The notes under the pieces are model-generated. The model had not been told where the DNA came from. It made no database searches and worked only from the letters and a program-made list of their open reading frames with translations. Below are positions 24,192-36,033 of a stretch of 64,000 bases of DNA, one piece after another. The position numbers and the translations under genes are program-made. The stretch comes from Paulownia fortunei. Its lineage: Eukaryota > Streptophyta > Magnoliopsida > Lamiales > Paulowniaceae. Within the stretch, counting starts at the first letter, position 1; each line of letters opens with the position of its first letter. Location of the stretch: NCBI GenBank assembly GCA_019321725.1, contig CM033110.1, positions 12,827,278 through 12,891,277 of the forward strand. The letters run 5' to 3'.

Positions 24192-24744
24192 GTAGATCAG
24201 CTAAAAAATAATAATCAATTTTTAAATAATGTTGATCCTTTTTTTTTTTTCAAATATCCTTAAATTGTCTATCTGTATTGCACCATTTTGATTTTGAAAC
24301 CAACGTTTTTTAATGCCTCAGAGAAATGTTTTCAGGCGATAAAAAAACAAAAAAAGTGTTTGCCAAACATTTTGGACTGGATTCTTGTTATCTGCATGCA
24401 GGGATCAAGCAATCTCATATCTGAATTTTTTTGAAAAAAGTTGTTGGAAATACCATGAGTATCTAAAGGATTTACCGTATCTACGATAAATCCAAGTTAA
24501 AGGGTACGCGCTAAAGCCTAAATCAATCACATTATTGTGATTAAGATATGAGATTGCACCCCTTTTTTTTGGCATGCATGTGTAAAACATTATTAAAATC
24601 TCCTTTAAGTAGCCAGTTTATTTTAGTAACATAAGCTTAATTCTTGCCGCATATACCTGGGCTTGCATGGCTGATTGTGGAGGGCTGCACACTACCTAGA
24701 GAGGCATGGTGGTCATTTGGATTAATTATAAACTCCAGATGACC
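24192..24744. other. Spacer without a recognised gene
   Basis: AT-rich sequence between the copia LTR and the FAR1-like relic; the last hundred bases may be a further degraded part of that relic. The short minus-strand frame at 24405-24590 has no known motif. Confidence 0.5.
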
Positions 24745-26110
24745 ATTATTATACGATGAAAGTGTATGAACATTTATCTAGTTGTTTGATACTTTTGCTA
24801 GAGTTATGTTTAGAAAACAATCTAAAATCATTCCGCAATGACAAAAGCTTTAGCAGTAAAGTGGCACGAAACATGTCATTGCTTGTGCATTTGGAAGATA
24901 TATCAAAATGCAATAATGCATTTGAGTTGTGTTCGCATGTTTCTGCTCTTATATTTATGATTCTGAGGAGGAAGAAGAGTTTTTAAATGCATGGTAGAAA
25001 ATGAAAAAGTATGGAGTTCAAACTGTTGGGTAGTTGAAAAGCTTGTCAAAATAAGAGAAAAATGGGTACTAGTTTATGGCGACAATCATTTTGTGCAGAT
25101 TTAACAACAATTCAATGTAGTGAAATTATGAACAATGTTGTTTAAAGGTACGTGAGTTACAAAAATAATTTGTTGCACCTTTTCCACCACCTTTACAGAA
25201 TGATTGATGACAACAAGAGTTGAAAGCTAATTTAAGAATAAGTCAAGAGTATACTTGTAGCTTCTTTTCTAGTTCAAATTCTAAGCATGCAACTAGCATT
25301 TATACACAAGAAGTCTTTTGAGTTATTTCAAAATGAGTTGTGAAAAGCTATGATTCTAAAGTAGAGTTGTGTGGTGAGATTGGAGAAACTTTTGAGTATA
25401 AAAACATTATCAACACACAGTAACATATGACTCATTTCAAAATAACGTATTATGTAGTTGCTTAAAAATTGAATTTGCAGGAATTTTATATTCACATGTC
25501 CTCAAAGTGCTTTCTTCAAGACATATTTTAAAAATTCATGAGTTGTACATTAAAAAGAGAGAAACTAAAAAAGAAAAAAAAAAATGTTGAAACACAGTTT
25601 TTAGAAATTAGTATAGAACCTTCTAAATCTATAGATAGAAATGAGAAAAAGAAAATGATTGAAGTACACTACAAAGAATTGTATAGCATGAATAATCAAC
25701 TAGCGACACAGGCTGCTTTGACTGTAGAGACATTTAAAATTGCAAAAAATTGATCTTCTCAAGATGATTAAAGAAGTTGATGCAAGTTTGGAGAATATAA
25801 CAACCATAACACCAATTCTTGGACCCAAATCTATTGTGCAAAAAAATGATTTTATCAAGAGTAGTGGCTAAACAATCTTCTGCATTTGAAATGTGTGAAA
25901 AACAAACTCTTACGATTCAAAGTAGAAGAAAAGCAAAATGTTAGAGCATCATGTGGCACTAAAAAGATATTGGACAAAGATGGACATGCATCTAATAAAA
26001 TTATGATAAGAGGGTTGAAAAAAAAAATGGAGAAGGAACCTGTAAATTCTGGAAAAATGGCAAGAAACATATTAGAAAAGACCAAATGAAGGAAGAACCA
26101 AAAGCAGAGT
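24745..26110 (+). pseudogene. FAR1-related / MULE-type transposase pseudogene
   Basis: Frames must be changed several times, but the order of FAR1/FHY3-family motifs is clear: LIYDES and WLFDTFARVM (about 24750-24810), CHCLCIWKIYQNA-like (24870-24915), SEEEEEFLNAW (24960-24992) then KKYGVQ, VYGDNHF and TTIQCSEIMNN (25075-25135), RYVSYKNNLL and HLYRMIDDN (25148-25215), SKHATSIYTQEVF (25280-25320), then the SWIM-like part GILYSHVLKVLSSRHILKI (25480-25540) and a Lys-rich tail. FAR1/FHY3 proteins are light-signalling transcription factors derived from MULE transposases, and close MULE transposases share these motifs, so the source could be either. Stops and frameshifts are dense; it cannot encode a protein. 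Confidence 0.75.
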
Positions 26111-28050
26111 AACGTGTTTTCATCAAATAATGCAATTGTACATACTGAAAATAATGACCAGTTGTATTTTATTTTATTTTTATTTCATGGCATTGCATTT
26201 TTTTTAATATTTATAATGCTTGTCTTTTATTATTTGTGTTATTTTCTTCCATATTGTAAAATATTAAACAAACAAACACAGAATTTTGATAATAAGACAG
26301 ATAGTCCAAGCATTGATGTTTCCATTGAGTACAATTCGTTACCTTCCTTGTCGTAACTCTCACAGGTTTTTATGTTATGCATTCTTGATAATTAATTTAA
26401 TTAGTATTATTCAAGTCTCATATAATTTTAAGATATTTTCTTGTAGCCTATGTTGCATACATTTTTCATAATTTCATTTGCTTTCAACAAACTAGGATTA
26501 TCAACTTGGTAGGAATAATTTAAGCGTAGCTTATCCTATTGAAGAGTCTTCATTGTCACAAGTGGAACCATTCCAATTTACCTACTGTGTACACTAGATT
26601 GTAACGACATTATATTTATACAAAAAGTTTTTCTGTTGTTATAATGATCCAAATTTTAGGTATTCTTTTAGATTTTCAATCCAATCAACAACTTAACTTT
26701 CCTCCTTGTTATTCAAAAAGAAGACCACCAAAGTGAGACAAGCTTAACATTGTTACTACAGGTGGTGACACATATAACTGAACAACTTTATTTTTATTTG
26801 ATGTTATTAAATATATGTCTAATTTATTTATTTCACTTTACATGTATAGCAACAACTAATCAAACTACAAGGATTTGAGGAGCTTTATTTGAATAATTTC
26901 ATATCTGACATAGTAATGTATTTAAAGAGTAAACAGTGTGGAGTTCATGCCTTGTTTGCTTTGTCTATCTACAGTATTATTTTTCTTTTCTTTAGATTTC
27001 ACCATTGGGATGAAGATAGACACCTAAAACTTTAATAAGTTCATAAAATCTTTTTTATTATTATTATTATTATTTTTATTTAGCAAACTAGATTTAAATG
27101 GATATTGTAGTACATAGGGAAGGATGAGGGGACACAACACATTTTACTAATATTTGCTTTATAGAAGTCTTGCTCATTTTTTTATTTTTTTATTTTTTTA
27201 TTTTTTTTTAAGTACTTATACTGAAAAATTTTGGGTGGCTCCAAAACGAAGTATTGCTTTTAGGGACTAAATATATTCCATTTCACAATTATGATGCATT
27301 AGCTTTATCTCATTTCTTGTTATAAAATGCCTTTTAGTCAACTAGCAAAGAGGAATACTAATATTATAGGATTTAGTCACACTCCTTATGTGGTAATCAA
27401 AGGAAAAACAGGTTTAGTCATATGAATCCCATCCATTCTCACATCAACGATTCTTGCTCTTCAAAAATCAATATAGTTACAGTAAACTGACTAAATTCAT
27501 TAAAAGTAGAATTTTTTTTTTTACAAAAATACTAATTAAAAAACAAGGCCAATCTTGTCTCTCAATTTTAAATGCAAATAATGATTGACAAATTCATGAG
27601 AAAGGTCTAAAGAAATTAATCTAAATCTACATAAAATTGGAGTATTTCTTTTTTCAGATGGCTTCTAGTTTTAATTCAACTAAGATACAGAATTTAGTGA
27701 ACTAATGGGCTTGAAAAATACAGCTCATATACCATCTTTTTAGTTCAACCAAATAGGTCCTCTTGTGGATGGGAACAGGCGTTTAAATTGGATCAGCTTA
27801 GTGAGATATTCAACCAGCCAAAGAACAGTGTCATGCAGATTAATCAAAGTTCATTTAGAATGTAAATTAAAGGTTAATATATCATATTATAAACAGTGAA
27901 CCTCATTTGGCCCAACATTTCACAATGGATATTAACATAAACTCTCTCTGTTGGATACACAAGAATCATGACTAAAAAGGTATTTCATAAGGATGAACAA
28001 CTGTAGACATGAGATTTTGATGGTGTAGAAAAATGTAAGGAATAAAGAGT
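26111..28050. other. AT-rich spacer
   Basis: I see no convincing gene. Plus-strand fragments near 26490-26590 could be the far end of the FAR1-like relic. A (TTA)n-rich stretch lies at 27050-27080 and T-rich runs at 27178-27212. The rest is unremarkable. Confidence 0.5.
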
Positions 28051-28054
28051 AAAA
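28051..28054 (-). terminator. RNA polymerase III terminator of tRNA-Ala
   Basis: TTTT on the minus strand, 6 bases past the tRNA 3' end (AAAA at 28051-28054 on +). Confidence 0.7.
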
Positions 28055-28060
28055 GTTAGC

Positions 28061-28133
28061 TGGAGATGCAGGGGATCGAACCCCATGCCTCTCGCATGCA
28101 AAGCGAGCGCTCTACCCTTTGAGCTACGTCCCC
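28061..28133 (-). tRNA. tRNA-Ala (UGC)
   Basis: On the minus strand GGGGACG (acceptor) is followed by TA, the D arm GCTC-AAAGGGTA-GAGC, the anticodon arm CTCGC-TTTGCAT-GCGAG with anticodon TGC, variable AGGCA, the T arm TGGGG-TTCGATC-CCCTG, and CATCTCC plus discriminator A. Total 73 nt, no intron, CCA not encoded as expected. The internal A box (TAGCTCAAAGGG) and B box (GGTTCGATCC) are present. Compared with the usual plant tRNA-Ala, acceptor position 6 is C instead of T and opposes A67, and two T-stem pairs are G-U type. These changes weaken the stems a little. A T4 terminator follows. Confidence 0.9.
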
Positions 28134-29189
28134 TACTCAGTGTTGATTTAGCTCCCCACTCATTGAGATTATTTTACAGCATATTGTTACCATTTAGTGG
28201 CACCCATAATTCGATTAATGAGGAGAATTAAATCAAAATCGAAATTTTAATTTGCATCAAAATTAAACAAAAAACTTCGCTCCGATTTTTAATTTTTGAT
28301 TTTTCAATTTTTTGGTTTTTGGTTCTTGGTTCTTGGTTCTAATTAACCGAACCGAATCGAATCAAAAATTGAATCATAATTTTTTGTATATTTATACATA
28401 TAAATTTTTACATAATATTTTGTACTATATTTTTTTTTACTCACCCAAACTAAAAATAATAACTAAAACATATATTTATAATTTTATAATTTAATTTTTT
28501 TATCTATTTTTAATTTTTAATTTTTTTTATAACCGAATCGAATGATTATTTCAGTTTCGTGTTCGATTTATGATTTTGATTGAGCGAAATTTCAATCAAC
28601 CGAAAATTTAATTTGGTTCAAGTGGGTTCGGCCGAAAGAGCATCCCTAGTTTTATATCCTCTGGAGAAACACATATGCAATGTAATTCCTTGAACCTAGT
28701 AGGTCATGGAAATTAGCAACATAAAATGAGCCAAAAATTAATCAAACCCCTATTCATTTAGAATTATGCTTCAATGACAGACTACATACCCAATCTCTGC
28801 AGAATTTAGATGACATTATCATTTTAGGCATTTCATCAAAGAGTTGGACTGTCCATAGTTGATCACCAACAAAAACAATTAGAAAGAATTGCAAGTTCCA
28901 TTATTTACTAACAGAGTCCTCAAATGGCCTTTCTATCAAGTTTAGATTCACTAGTTGCAAAGAAAGATATACTAATATATAGATAAGCTGATATTGAAAC
29001 CAATTCTGATCCTTGAAAGTGAGAGAGTTATATCTCATAACACCGCCATTCCTTGAAGGTGAGGGATGCCTATATAGTTTTTTTTTTAACGTTTTTCTTA
29101 GATGTAATAGAAAACGATGTTGGAATTAATATAAAAATATGTTTATAAACTTTACTGTAAAAAAATCGAATCACCAAACAAGATCATCA
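28134..29189. other. Spacer with an AACCGAA-rich repeat patch
   Basis: The stretch 28200-28650 is rich in accgaa/cgaatcgaatc words and ends in ggccgaaagagcatcccta, which resembles the end of a hAT-type MITE (TAGGGATG when reversed). No matching left end or target duplication was found. The rest, up to the gypsy LTR at 29190, has no recognisable feature. Confidence 0.4.
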
Positions 29190-29490
29190 TGTTAAATTAA
29201 TATGATGGATCTAATAATATGTAAGTCCAATAATCTATAAATGTCCAGTCCAATTAGCCCAAGTCTAAGGATTTAAAAGGCCCACCAATGCATGCACCTT
29301 ATCACACTGAAACACAACCTCACTTAAACACCTATAAATAAACTATTTTTATTTTTATTTTTGAGGTAGGTTCAATTCATTTGACATTTCATCGTTGGAG
29401 GGTTATCGCTGCGACATCCTCGGTACCTCTAATGGTCTATTCGTGTTGCAAATAAGAACAAATCACTCAACTAACTATTTAGAGAGTCAT
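29190..29490 (+). repeat. 5' LTR of the outer gypsy element
   Basis: It starts TGTTAAATTAATATGATGG. It contains cccaccaatgcatgcacc, a TATA-like cctataaataaac at about 29330, and the R/U5 layout ttcatttgacatttcatcgt, tggagggttatcgctg, ctcggtacctctaa. After it, tgttgtctgtgggaact resembles the LTR/leader junction of many plant gypsy elements. No matching 3' LTR was found, so both boundaries rest on motif recognition. Confidence 0.55.
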
Positions 29491-29622
29491 TTTAATGTTG
29501 TCTGTGGGAACTCCTACCTGAAAGCTGAGAATGCACATGAGATCTGGAGCGAGCGAAACCAGCACTTAAGGCACTTCTAGAAGAAAGGATAAATAGTAAT
29601 AGAGTAGATCAACAAAAGCTCT

Positions 29623-29636
29623 CCCCCCCCCCCCCC
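29623..29636. repeat. C14 homopolymer
   Basis: Fourteen C in a row in the leader/gag region of the outer gypsy element. Confidence 0.95.
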
Positions 29637-29944
29637 AGCATGATCCACCAGCACCGCAACAAGGAGAGTCAGCTAAAGCAGTAGTGTTGCAAATTATTCA
29701 AGAAGTCCTGCTAGTTTTTATAGAGTATGCCTCTGTAAGGACTGTAGCGAAAGTAGTGGCCAAGTATGTCGTGAACCAGTATATAAATGAACCTCCTCAA
29801 TTCTATGGCTGAAGTCATGGTTCATCCTTGGCTCTAGAAAAAATTGAGTCAAGGCATGAAGAGTTGAGAAGAAGGGAAGTCAATACTCAAGAAGAGGTCA
29901 GCAGTTGAGCATCCCTAGAGTTAAGGGGTCACCTAGAGGAGTAC

Positions 29945-32900
29945 TTGCCTCTTACGGTAATGCTACCTAAATGTAGCCTATGCTCTTCTGATATTTTGGC
30001 AAAATTCCTCCCTCTGAGAGTTAAATTGTCAAACTTATCAAAGTACGATGGAACTGGAGTACCTCAAGAACATCTAGATAAGTTCTACGCTAAAGCAAAC
30101 TCATATGACTTGAGCGGTATTGTCTTTTATAAGATCTTTCGCACCACGCTCACCAAGCATGCCTTTCCATGGTTTAACCAAATAGTTGCCAGTAGCATTA
30201 CCAACCTTGAGCAGTTAACTCGATGTTGTTTGCATCAATTCTCCATCAAAAGGAGGAACCCAAAGATTGTTGCATATTTATTTATAATCGCTCATAGAAA
30301 AAGGGAGCTTTTGATAGAGTACGTCCAATGCTTTATGGAGATAGTGCATAAAGTGCCTCAAATCAATCACGAGTTACTGGCTGGCATTATGTAGTAGAAC
30401 CTTTATCATGGAAGGTTTAAGGAGTCCATTTTTTTAAAAACCTTCTAGTACTTTAGAGAGTTGTTAGCCAGAGCTAAAAAGGATATTCACATTGAGGAAA
30501 CAACCAGTATGGTTGTGGTCAGAAAAAAAAGCATAAAGAGGAGAAAATAGTTAAGAGAAAAAAGGAGGAACGACATTATGTACCTCCCACTGGCTACACT
30601 TGTTACACACCCCTTAATACGACAAGGGTCGAGATTTTGGTGCTAGCTGAGCAGTAAGTTTAGTTTAGCCACTTAAAAAGATGAAGGATAACTCCAAAAG
30701 GTTGGAATCGGATAAGTATTGCCCATTTCACCAAGATAGAGGGTGTACTACTGAGGAGTCCTACTATCTTAAGAATGAGATAGAAAAGTTGATAAGGAGA
30801 GAAAACTTTAGAGGACTTTGTGGATCGGCATCACAAAGTTCCTCAGACGTCTCATGAACCCAGGTTAAGTCATATGAACAATTAAAAAATAGCCAGAGAA
30901 GACCTCGATATTGATAATCTCCCTCTGATAGGAGTGATTAGCATTATTTCAAGAGGCCTAACAAGGAAAGATATTTAATGCCAGGAAAGCACTCCTAAGA
31001 GTGGCTAAAAGAATGCACTCAAAAGTCGAATTCCCAGTTGAGCACATATTTTATCTCCAAGAACAATAAGAAGAGATTTCACTTAGTGATCAAGACCTAG
31101 GTTTATAGAGAGAGATAAATAATGATGCATTGGTCCTCTCAGCCACCCTGTCAAACTTTTGGTCAAGAAGATATTGTTGGACAAGGGGAGCTCCACCAAT
31201 ATTAATTTTTATGATGCATTTACCCAACTGGGAATCTACAACGCTCAGCTCAACTAAGTAAACACCATATTTACTGGCTTCAATGAGAAGTAGTTGAAGC
31301 AATATGAGAGATTTCTCTTCTTTTATCCTTGGGTCATACCCCAAGAGGTCAACTAAGATGATCAAATTCTTGGTGGTGAAGGCTCCCTCAATTAACAACA
31401 TGATGCTAGGGAGGTTGAGTCTTAACCTTTTTTATGTTGTAGCCTCCCTGTACCACATGAAGTTGAAGTTTCTCATTATTGTAGGGATGAGAGAGGCTTC
31501 AGGGAATCAAACGATGGAGTGTTATGCCAACACCCTAAGAAGGTCCAAGGAAGTGAGGAGGCCACGAGAAGACAATGAATTGGACTATGATAAAGGCAAA
31601 AAGAATGTTGTGCATCCAATTTCCATGAGGTAGAAGTGCTATCTGAAGATGTTGGGGAACAAAAAGAAAAGTAAGAAAAATAAGAACGAATGATGAAGAA
31701 GAGTTGAAAGTAGCTCAACTGGCCCCAAGCGATAGGGTAAAGGTGACGAGGATCAGGTCGAGCTTGGATTCATCAACTGAAGAACAAGTGACCGATTTTC
31801 TCATGGTGAATATAGAAGTCTATTGGAAATAAACGATTTGCAAGGCATACCCCTCGAGATTACTACCCACCACCTTAACATTAATAAGATGTAAAGATGA
31901 TGAAGTAGAGAAAAATAATGTTTGGCCCTGATAGGAATAGAGCTATCAAGGAAGAGGTGGAAATATTATCATCAGCTAAATATATACTGCTTGTACAGTA
32001 CCTAGAGTGGTTGGCTGATGTTCTTTTAGTGCCGAAGTCCAGAGGTAAATGGTGTCTTTGTATTGACTTCACATACTAGAATAAGGTATGCCCAAAAGAT
32101 CTTTTTCTATTTTTAAGAATAGACTTGTTGGTTGACTCGACTTCCAGATGCAAGTTACTAAGTTTTCTAGATGCAAACCAAGGATATAACCAAATACGCT
32201 AGCTCCGAAAGATCAAGAGTAAACAAACTTTATGATCGATCAACGAATCTTCTATTACAATGGTCATGTCTTTTGGGTTGAAGAATATGAGAGCCACTTA
32301 TCAAAGGCTCATAAATCACATGTTTGAGGCACAGATGGGAAAAACATAGAAGTGTATATAGATGATATGCTAGTCAAGGATGCACCCATGTAAAAGACTT
32401 GGAAGAATGCTTTAGGGTACTGATATCCTACAGCATAAAGCTAAATTTATTCAAATATGTTTTGGGTGTACAAGGAGGGAAGTTTTTGGGTTACATGATC
32501 TCGAAAAGAGAAATAGAGGCCAACTTGGAGAAGATCGAAGCTATCATGAATAAACCCCCTCCTCGAACCATCAAAGACATACAAAAGTTGGCAGGGTAGC
32601 TAGCAACCTTCAATGGTTCATCTTGAGGTCAATGGATAAAGGTCTTTCTTTTTTCAAAGTATTTTAAGATGGGAAGAGCTTTAAGTGGGTGGAAAACTGC
32701 CAGCAAGCCTTTGAAGAGCTGAAGAGATACTTGGTCTCTCATCCACTCTTGATAAAGCCTGAAGAAGGATAGATATTATTTCTCTACCTATCCCTTATCG
32801 GAGAAACAATCAATACAGTCCTAGCCCAAGAAGAAATAAGGGAATATATGCCCCATTTAATACCTTAGCAACACTTTGTAGGGCGCAGAACTCAAGTACC

Positions 32901-34524
32901 CTAAGATTGAAAAGCTTGCCTTGGCACTTATCACTCCCACTTAAAAACTTAGGCGATACTTTTACTGCTACCAAATAGTTGTATTGATGGATCACCTTCT
33001 GAAACAAGTCTTATCCAATCAAGATATATCTAGGATGATGAAGTGTATTGTGGAGCTAAGTATATATAGGGTGGAGCACCATCCTAGGCTGGTAGTAAAA
33101 GCCTAAATATTGATATATTTCCTTGTTGAAATGATAACTAACAAAACTAACAGTTCAATTTTGTTATAAAATATTTATGTAAATGGGTCCTCTGTTGTGT
33201 TTGGCAATAGAGCTAGCATAGTGCTAGAAAGCCCACAAGGAGACAAGTTTTAGTATGCATTAAAGTCTGAATTTTGCAACTTCTAACAATGAGGTAAGAT
33301 TTGAAGTACCTCTAACAGGGGGTAAGCTAGCACTTGCAGTAGCCGTTTGCAAACTCATTGCATTTAGTGAATCTCAACTCATAGTTAATCAAGTGGAGGG
33401 GTCTTATGAGGTAAAAGATAAAAATATAGCCAAGTAATTATCCTTGGTGAGAGACCTACAGAACAAATTTGAGGAGTTGTCAATGAAATGAATACCGAGA
33501 ATCGAGAACTTCACAACAGACTAATTAGTGATGTCGCTAGCTCCATAGTAGTAATCAATAACATGAGAATTATCTTTCTAACTTCCAACAAGTTAGAGAT
33601 TGAAGGCTAAGTGTTTGAGATCCTCTACGCAGATGATGAGGTGTTAAGTTAGAAGGAACTGATCACGAAGTACTTGATGACTGCTTAATGGGGCATGGAC
33701 ATTATAGGGTCATTCCCCCCAGCTACCAGCTAGAGAGTTTTTTATTGTAACAGTTGACTATTTTACCAAGTGGGGGAAGGCTAAGTCTTTGACCAAGATA
33801 ATCTAACAAAAAGTTAACAAATTTTTATAGAAGAATATTATGTACATATTTAGGATACCAAGAGCTCTTGTGTCGGATAATGGCATCTAGTCTCAATGAG
33901 CCAAAATTCGAGAATGGTGTAAGGAGTTCAACATCAAATAATTTTTCACATCGGTCAGCAAATCTCAAACAAATGGTTAAACAAAAGTTACCAACCATAC
34001 TATCTTATAACATCTGAAAATACGATTAGGAGTTATAGAATGAGCATGGCTAGACGAGCTCCTTAGCATCCTTTAGGCTTATCGAACTGCACCCCAAGTT
34101 GCAATTGGAGATTCCTTATATCCTCTCACCTATAGATCAAAGGCATAGTCCCAGTAGAGATAGGCGAACCGAGTTGGATAGTGACACACTATACTTCGAG
34201 TCTCTTACTAATCAATCATTGAGGGTGAATTTGGACTTGATAGCAGAAGTAAGAGAGAATGTTGTTTCTCGAGCCAAGATGTATAGAACAAGAATGGCTA
34301 GGGCATATAACAATAAGGTGGGCATACAAAGTTTTCAAGTGGGAGACCTAGCATTGTGAAAGGCTGAACTCATAGGTCATGTGGGTAAGTTAGATGCAAA
34401 ATTGGAAGGCTCTTACAAGGTATCTGAATTCGTAAACCCGAGAGCCTACAAGTTGCAACATATGGATGGAAAAATTTTGCTACGCACTTGGAACGTGGCT
34501 AACCTTAAAAAGTTTTATTCTTAG
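29945..34524 (+). pseudogene. Outer Tat-type gag-pol relic
   Basis: Domains in order: gag core (29945-30394; NLSKYDGTGVPQEHLDKF, HAFPWFNQI); the Tat gag C-terminal Cys/His segment (about 30717-30810; CPFHQDRG then TTEES, with one His and one Cys replaced); protease (about 31130-31500; LLDKGSST, MMLGRLSLN); RT (about 32030-32640; the catalytic YIDDMLVK box at 32352-32375 is intact); first RNase H and linker (32690-33080); second, archaeal-type RNase H (about 33190-33500; LALAVAVCKL, SQLIVNQVEGSYEVKDK); integrase (about 33690-34370; WGMDIIGSFPPATS, ARAYNNKVG, SFQVGDLAL); end VANLKKFYS and stop at 34524. Many stops and frameshifts interrupt it, so it is inactive and clearly old. Confidence 0.8.
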
Positions 34525-35049
34525 ATTTGTTTATCAACTAAAACTATTCAAGAATTAATTCCCCAAGAGAGATAGTATTGAGTTTTAATATTCTTACTAT
34601 TATGTAAGTTATCCTTTAAGTTGGCAATAAAGTTCTTATTTTTTATATCAACATGAGTTCTTATATATTGTATCATACCAACACTTGGAAACATTACGTT
34701 TTCTCAAGAACCTAAAAAGTTTGCCGGAGGCCTAAAACATCTTGGCCCCGGAACCCCATAATGAATTTTCTTCGAGTTTAATACATGAATCTTATCCTTG
34801 AGTTCATAAAACTTACCCTTCAAAGTTAGCAAAGCATAACTCTCGATAATTCACCATAAGACAAGAATTATGAGCATTAACTTTTATTTTTACACTGAGA
34901 AGCATAAAAATGTAAAAACAATTACCATAAAGTATTCACAACAATAATGTAAAACAAAACAAACATGTTCAAAAAATATAGTTGTCATGTCAAAGCATCC
35001 AAGTGGACGTATAATCTAAATAGAAGTTTAGAAATCAAAACAACATAAG

Positions 35050-35054
35050 CCTGA
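35050..35054. repeat. Target-site duplication CCTGA (left) of the inner gypsy element
   Basis: CCTGA directly precedes the 5' LTR start TGTAGACA and is repeated at 48633-48637 directly after the 3' LTR. Confidence 0.85.
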
Positions 35055-35959
35055 TGTAGACAAATTAAATTTATGGCCAATTAAATGATGATACATGTAA
35101 AATGATATATTCAATATCAATTTTATACTTTCTATTTATGTTTTGGGAATTTAATCAAGTTTAATCCCTAAAGTAAATAGTAAAATGATTGATATTTTAA
35201 TATATATTTTCGGTCAATCAAATATCGCCAAGTGTTAAATTTTAATTCTTGGCAATCAAGATTGTATCTTGGAAATTATAGAAATAAATACCAATATTTT
35301 GGTAATTCAAATCACATCTTATGATTAAGGCAGTAAATGCCCATTAAATAATGAAGGATCAATCAAATCGCGTCACTTTTTAAGTAACGATAGCAAGGGC
35401 CCTCATCCTATAATTATAAATAGGGGTCATTTTCAAAAAGTTAAACATAAGTTGAGAAGAAGAAGAAATCCAAGCGAGAAAGGTGTTAGAGGAATTCTCT
35501 CAACTTAAAAAGATCAAGTTCGATAAAATCCACGATGTTCAAGGCGAAAGTTAAGGTGTTTATCGTAGAGTCTACTCAAGTGTTAATATTTAATTCAAGA
35601 TTAAATTGTTAAACTCTTGAATTAACATTATTGAAAATTCAATCCACATTGGAGGAGATCTAAGGATCACTTCCATCAACAAATCACCAAGTCAACGTTC
35701 TTGAAGTTATAACGTTTAATTCAAAATCAAGGTGTTAAACCCTCGAATTAACATTATTGAAAGACAAAATCAATTTGGAGGAGATCAAATCAGCAATTCT
35801 ACCTCCATAATTTCAAATTCAAAGGATATTGGGCCTGAAGATAAGAATCAGATGAATTAGTTTGAGATTGCAACCATTTATTTCTTTTGATACATTAAAA
35901 ATTCAATTTGTATTATTTTTTTATTTGTTAATTTTACGGACAACAAAATTTGTGTTATA
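35055..35959 (+). repeat. 5' LTR of the inner gypsy element
   Basis: It starts TGTAGACAAATTAAATT. A TATA-like ataattataaataggg lies at about 35411-35426. It contains an internal direct repeat (ttgaattaacattattgaa near 35620 and a related copy near 35742). It ends near ttgtgttata by comparison with the 3' LTR, and the leader then reads gcacgcccaatgggac, as in related plant elements. Confidence 0.85.
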
Positions 35960-36033
35960 TATTTTTAGCACGCCCAATGGGACAATCTCTACCTCTCATC
36001 TTTTCTCTTCATCAAAAGTTTTGAAAAATCATA

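Larger units (their letters stand above)
29190..35054 (+). mobile_element. Outer Ty3/gypsy (Tat-type) retrotransposon, left part
   Basis: The element starts at a 5' LTR (29190) and carries degenerate gag, protease, RT, RNase H, a second RNase H and integrase up to 34524, then a non-coding tail. At 35054 it is cut by the insertion of the inner element and appears to resume at 48638. A second RNase H domain after the first is the mark of the Tat lineage. Confidence 0.75.

Noticed and set aside
28200..28650. AACCGAA-rich patch as a complete hAT MITE ending in CATCCCTA
   Set aside because: Only the right end looks like a hAT terminus; no matching left end or 8-bp duplication was found.
31090..31401. 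Minus-strand frame of 103 codons in the outer gypsy element
   Set aside because: It is the complement of the plus-strand protease region, where LLDKGSST and MMLGRLSLN can be read.
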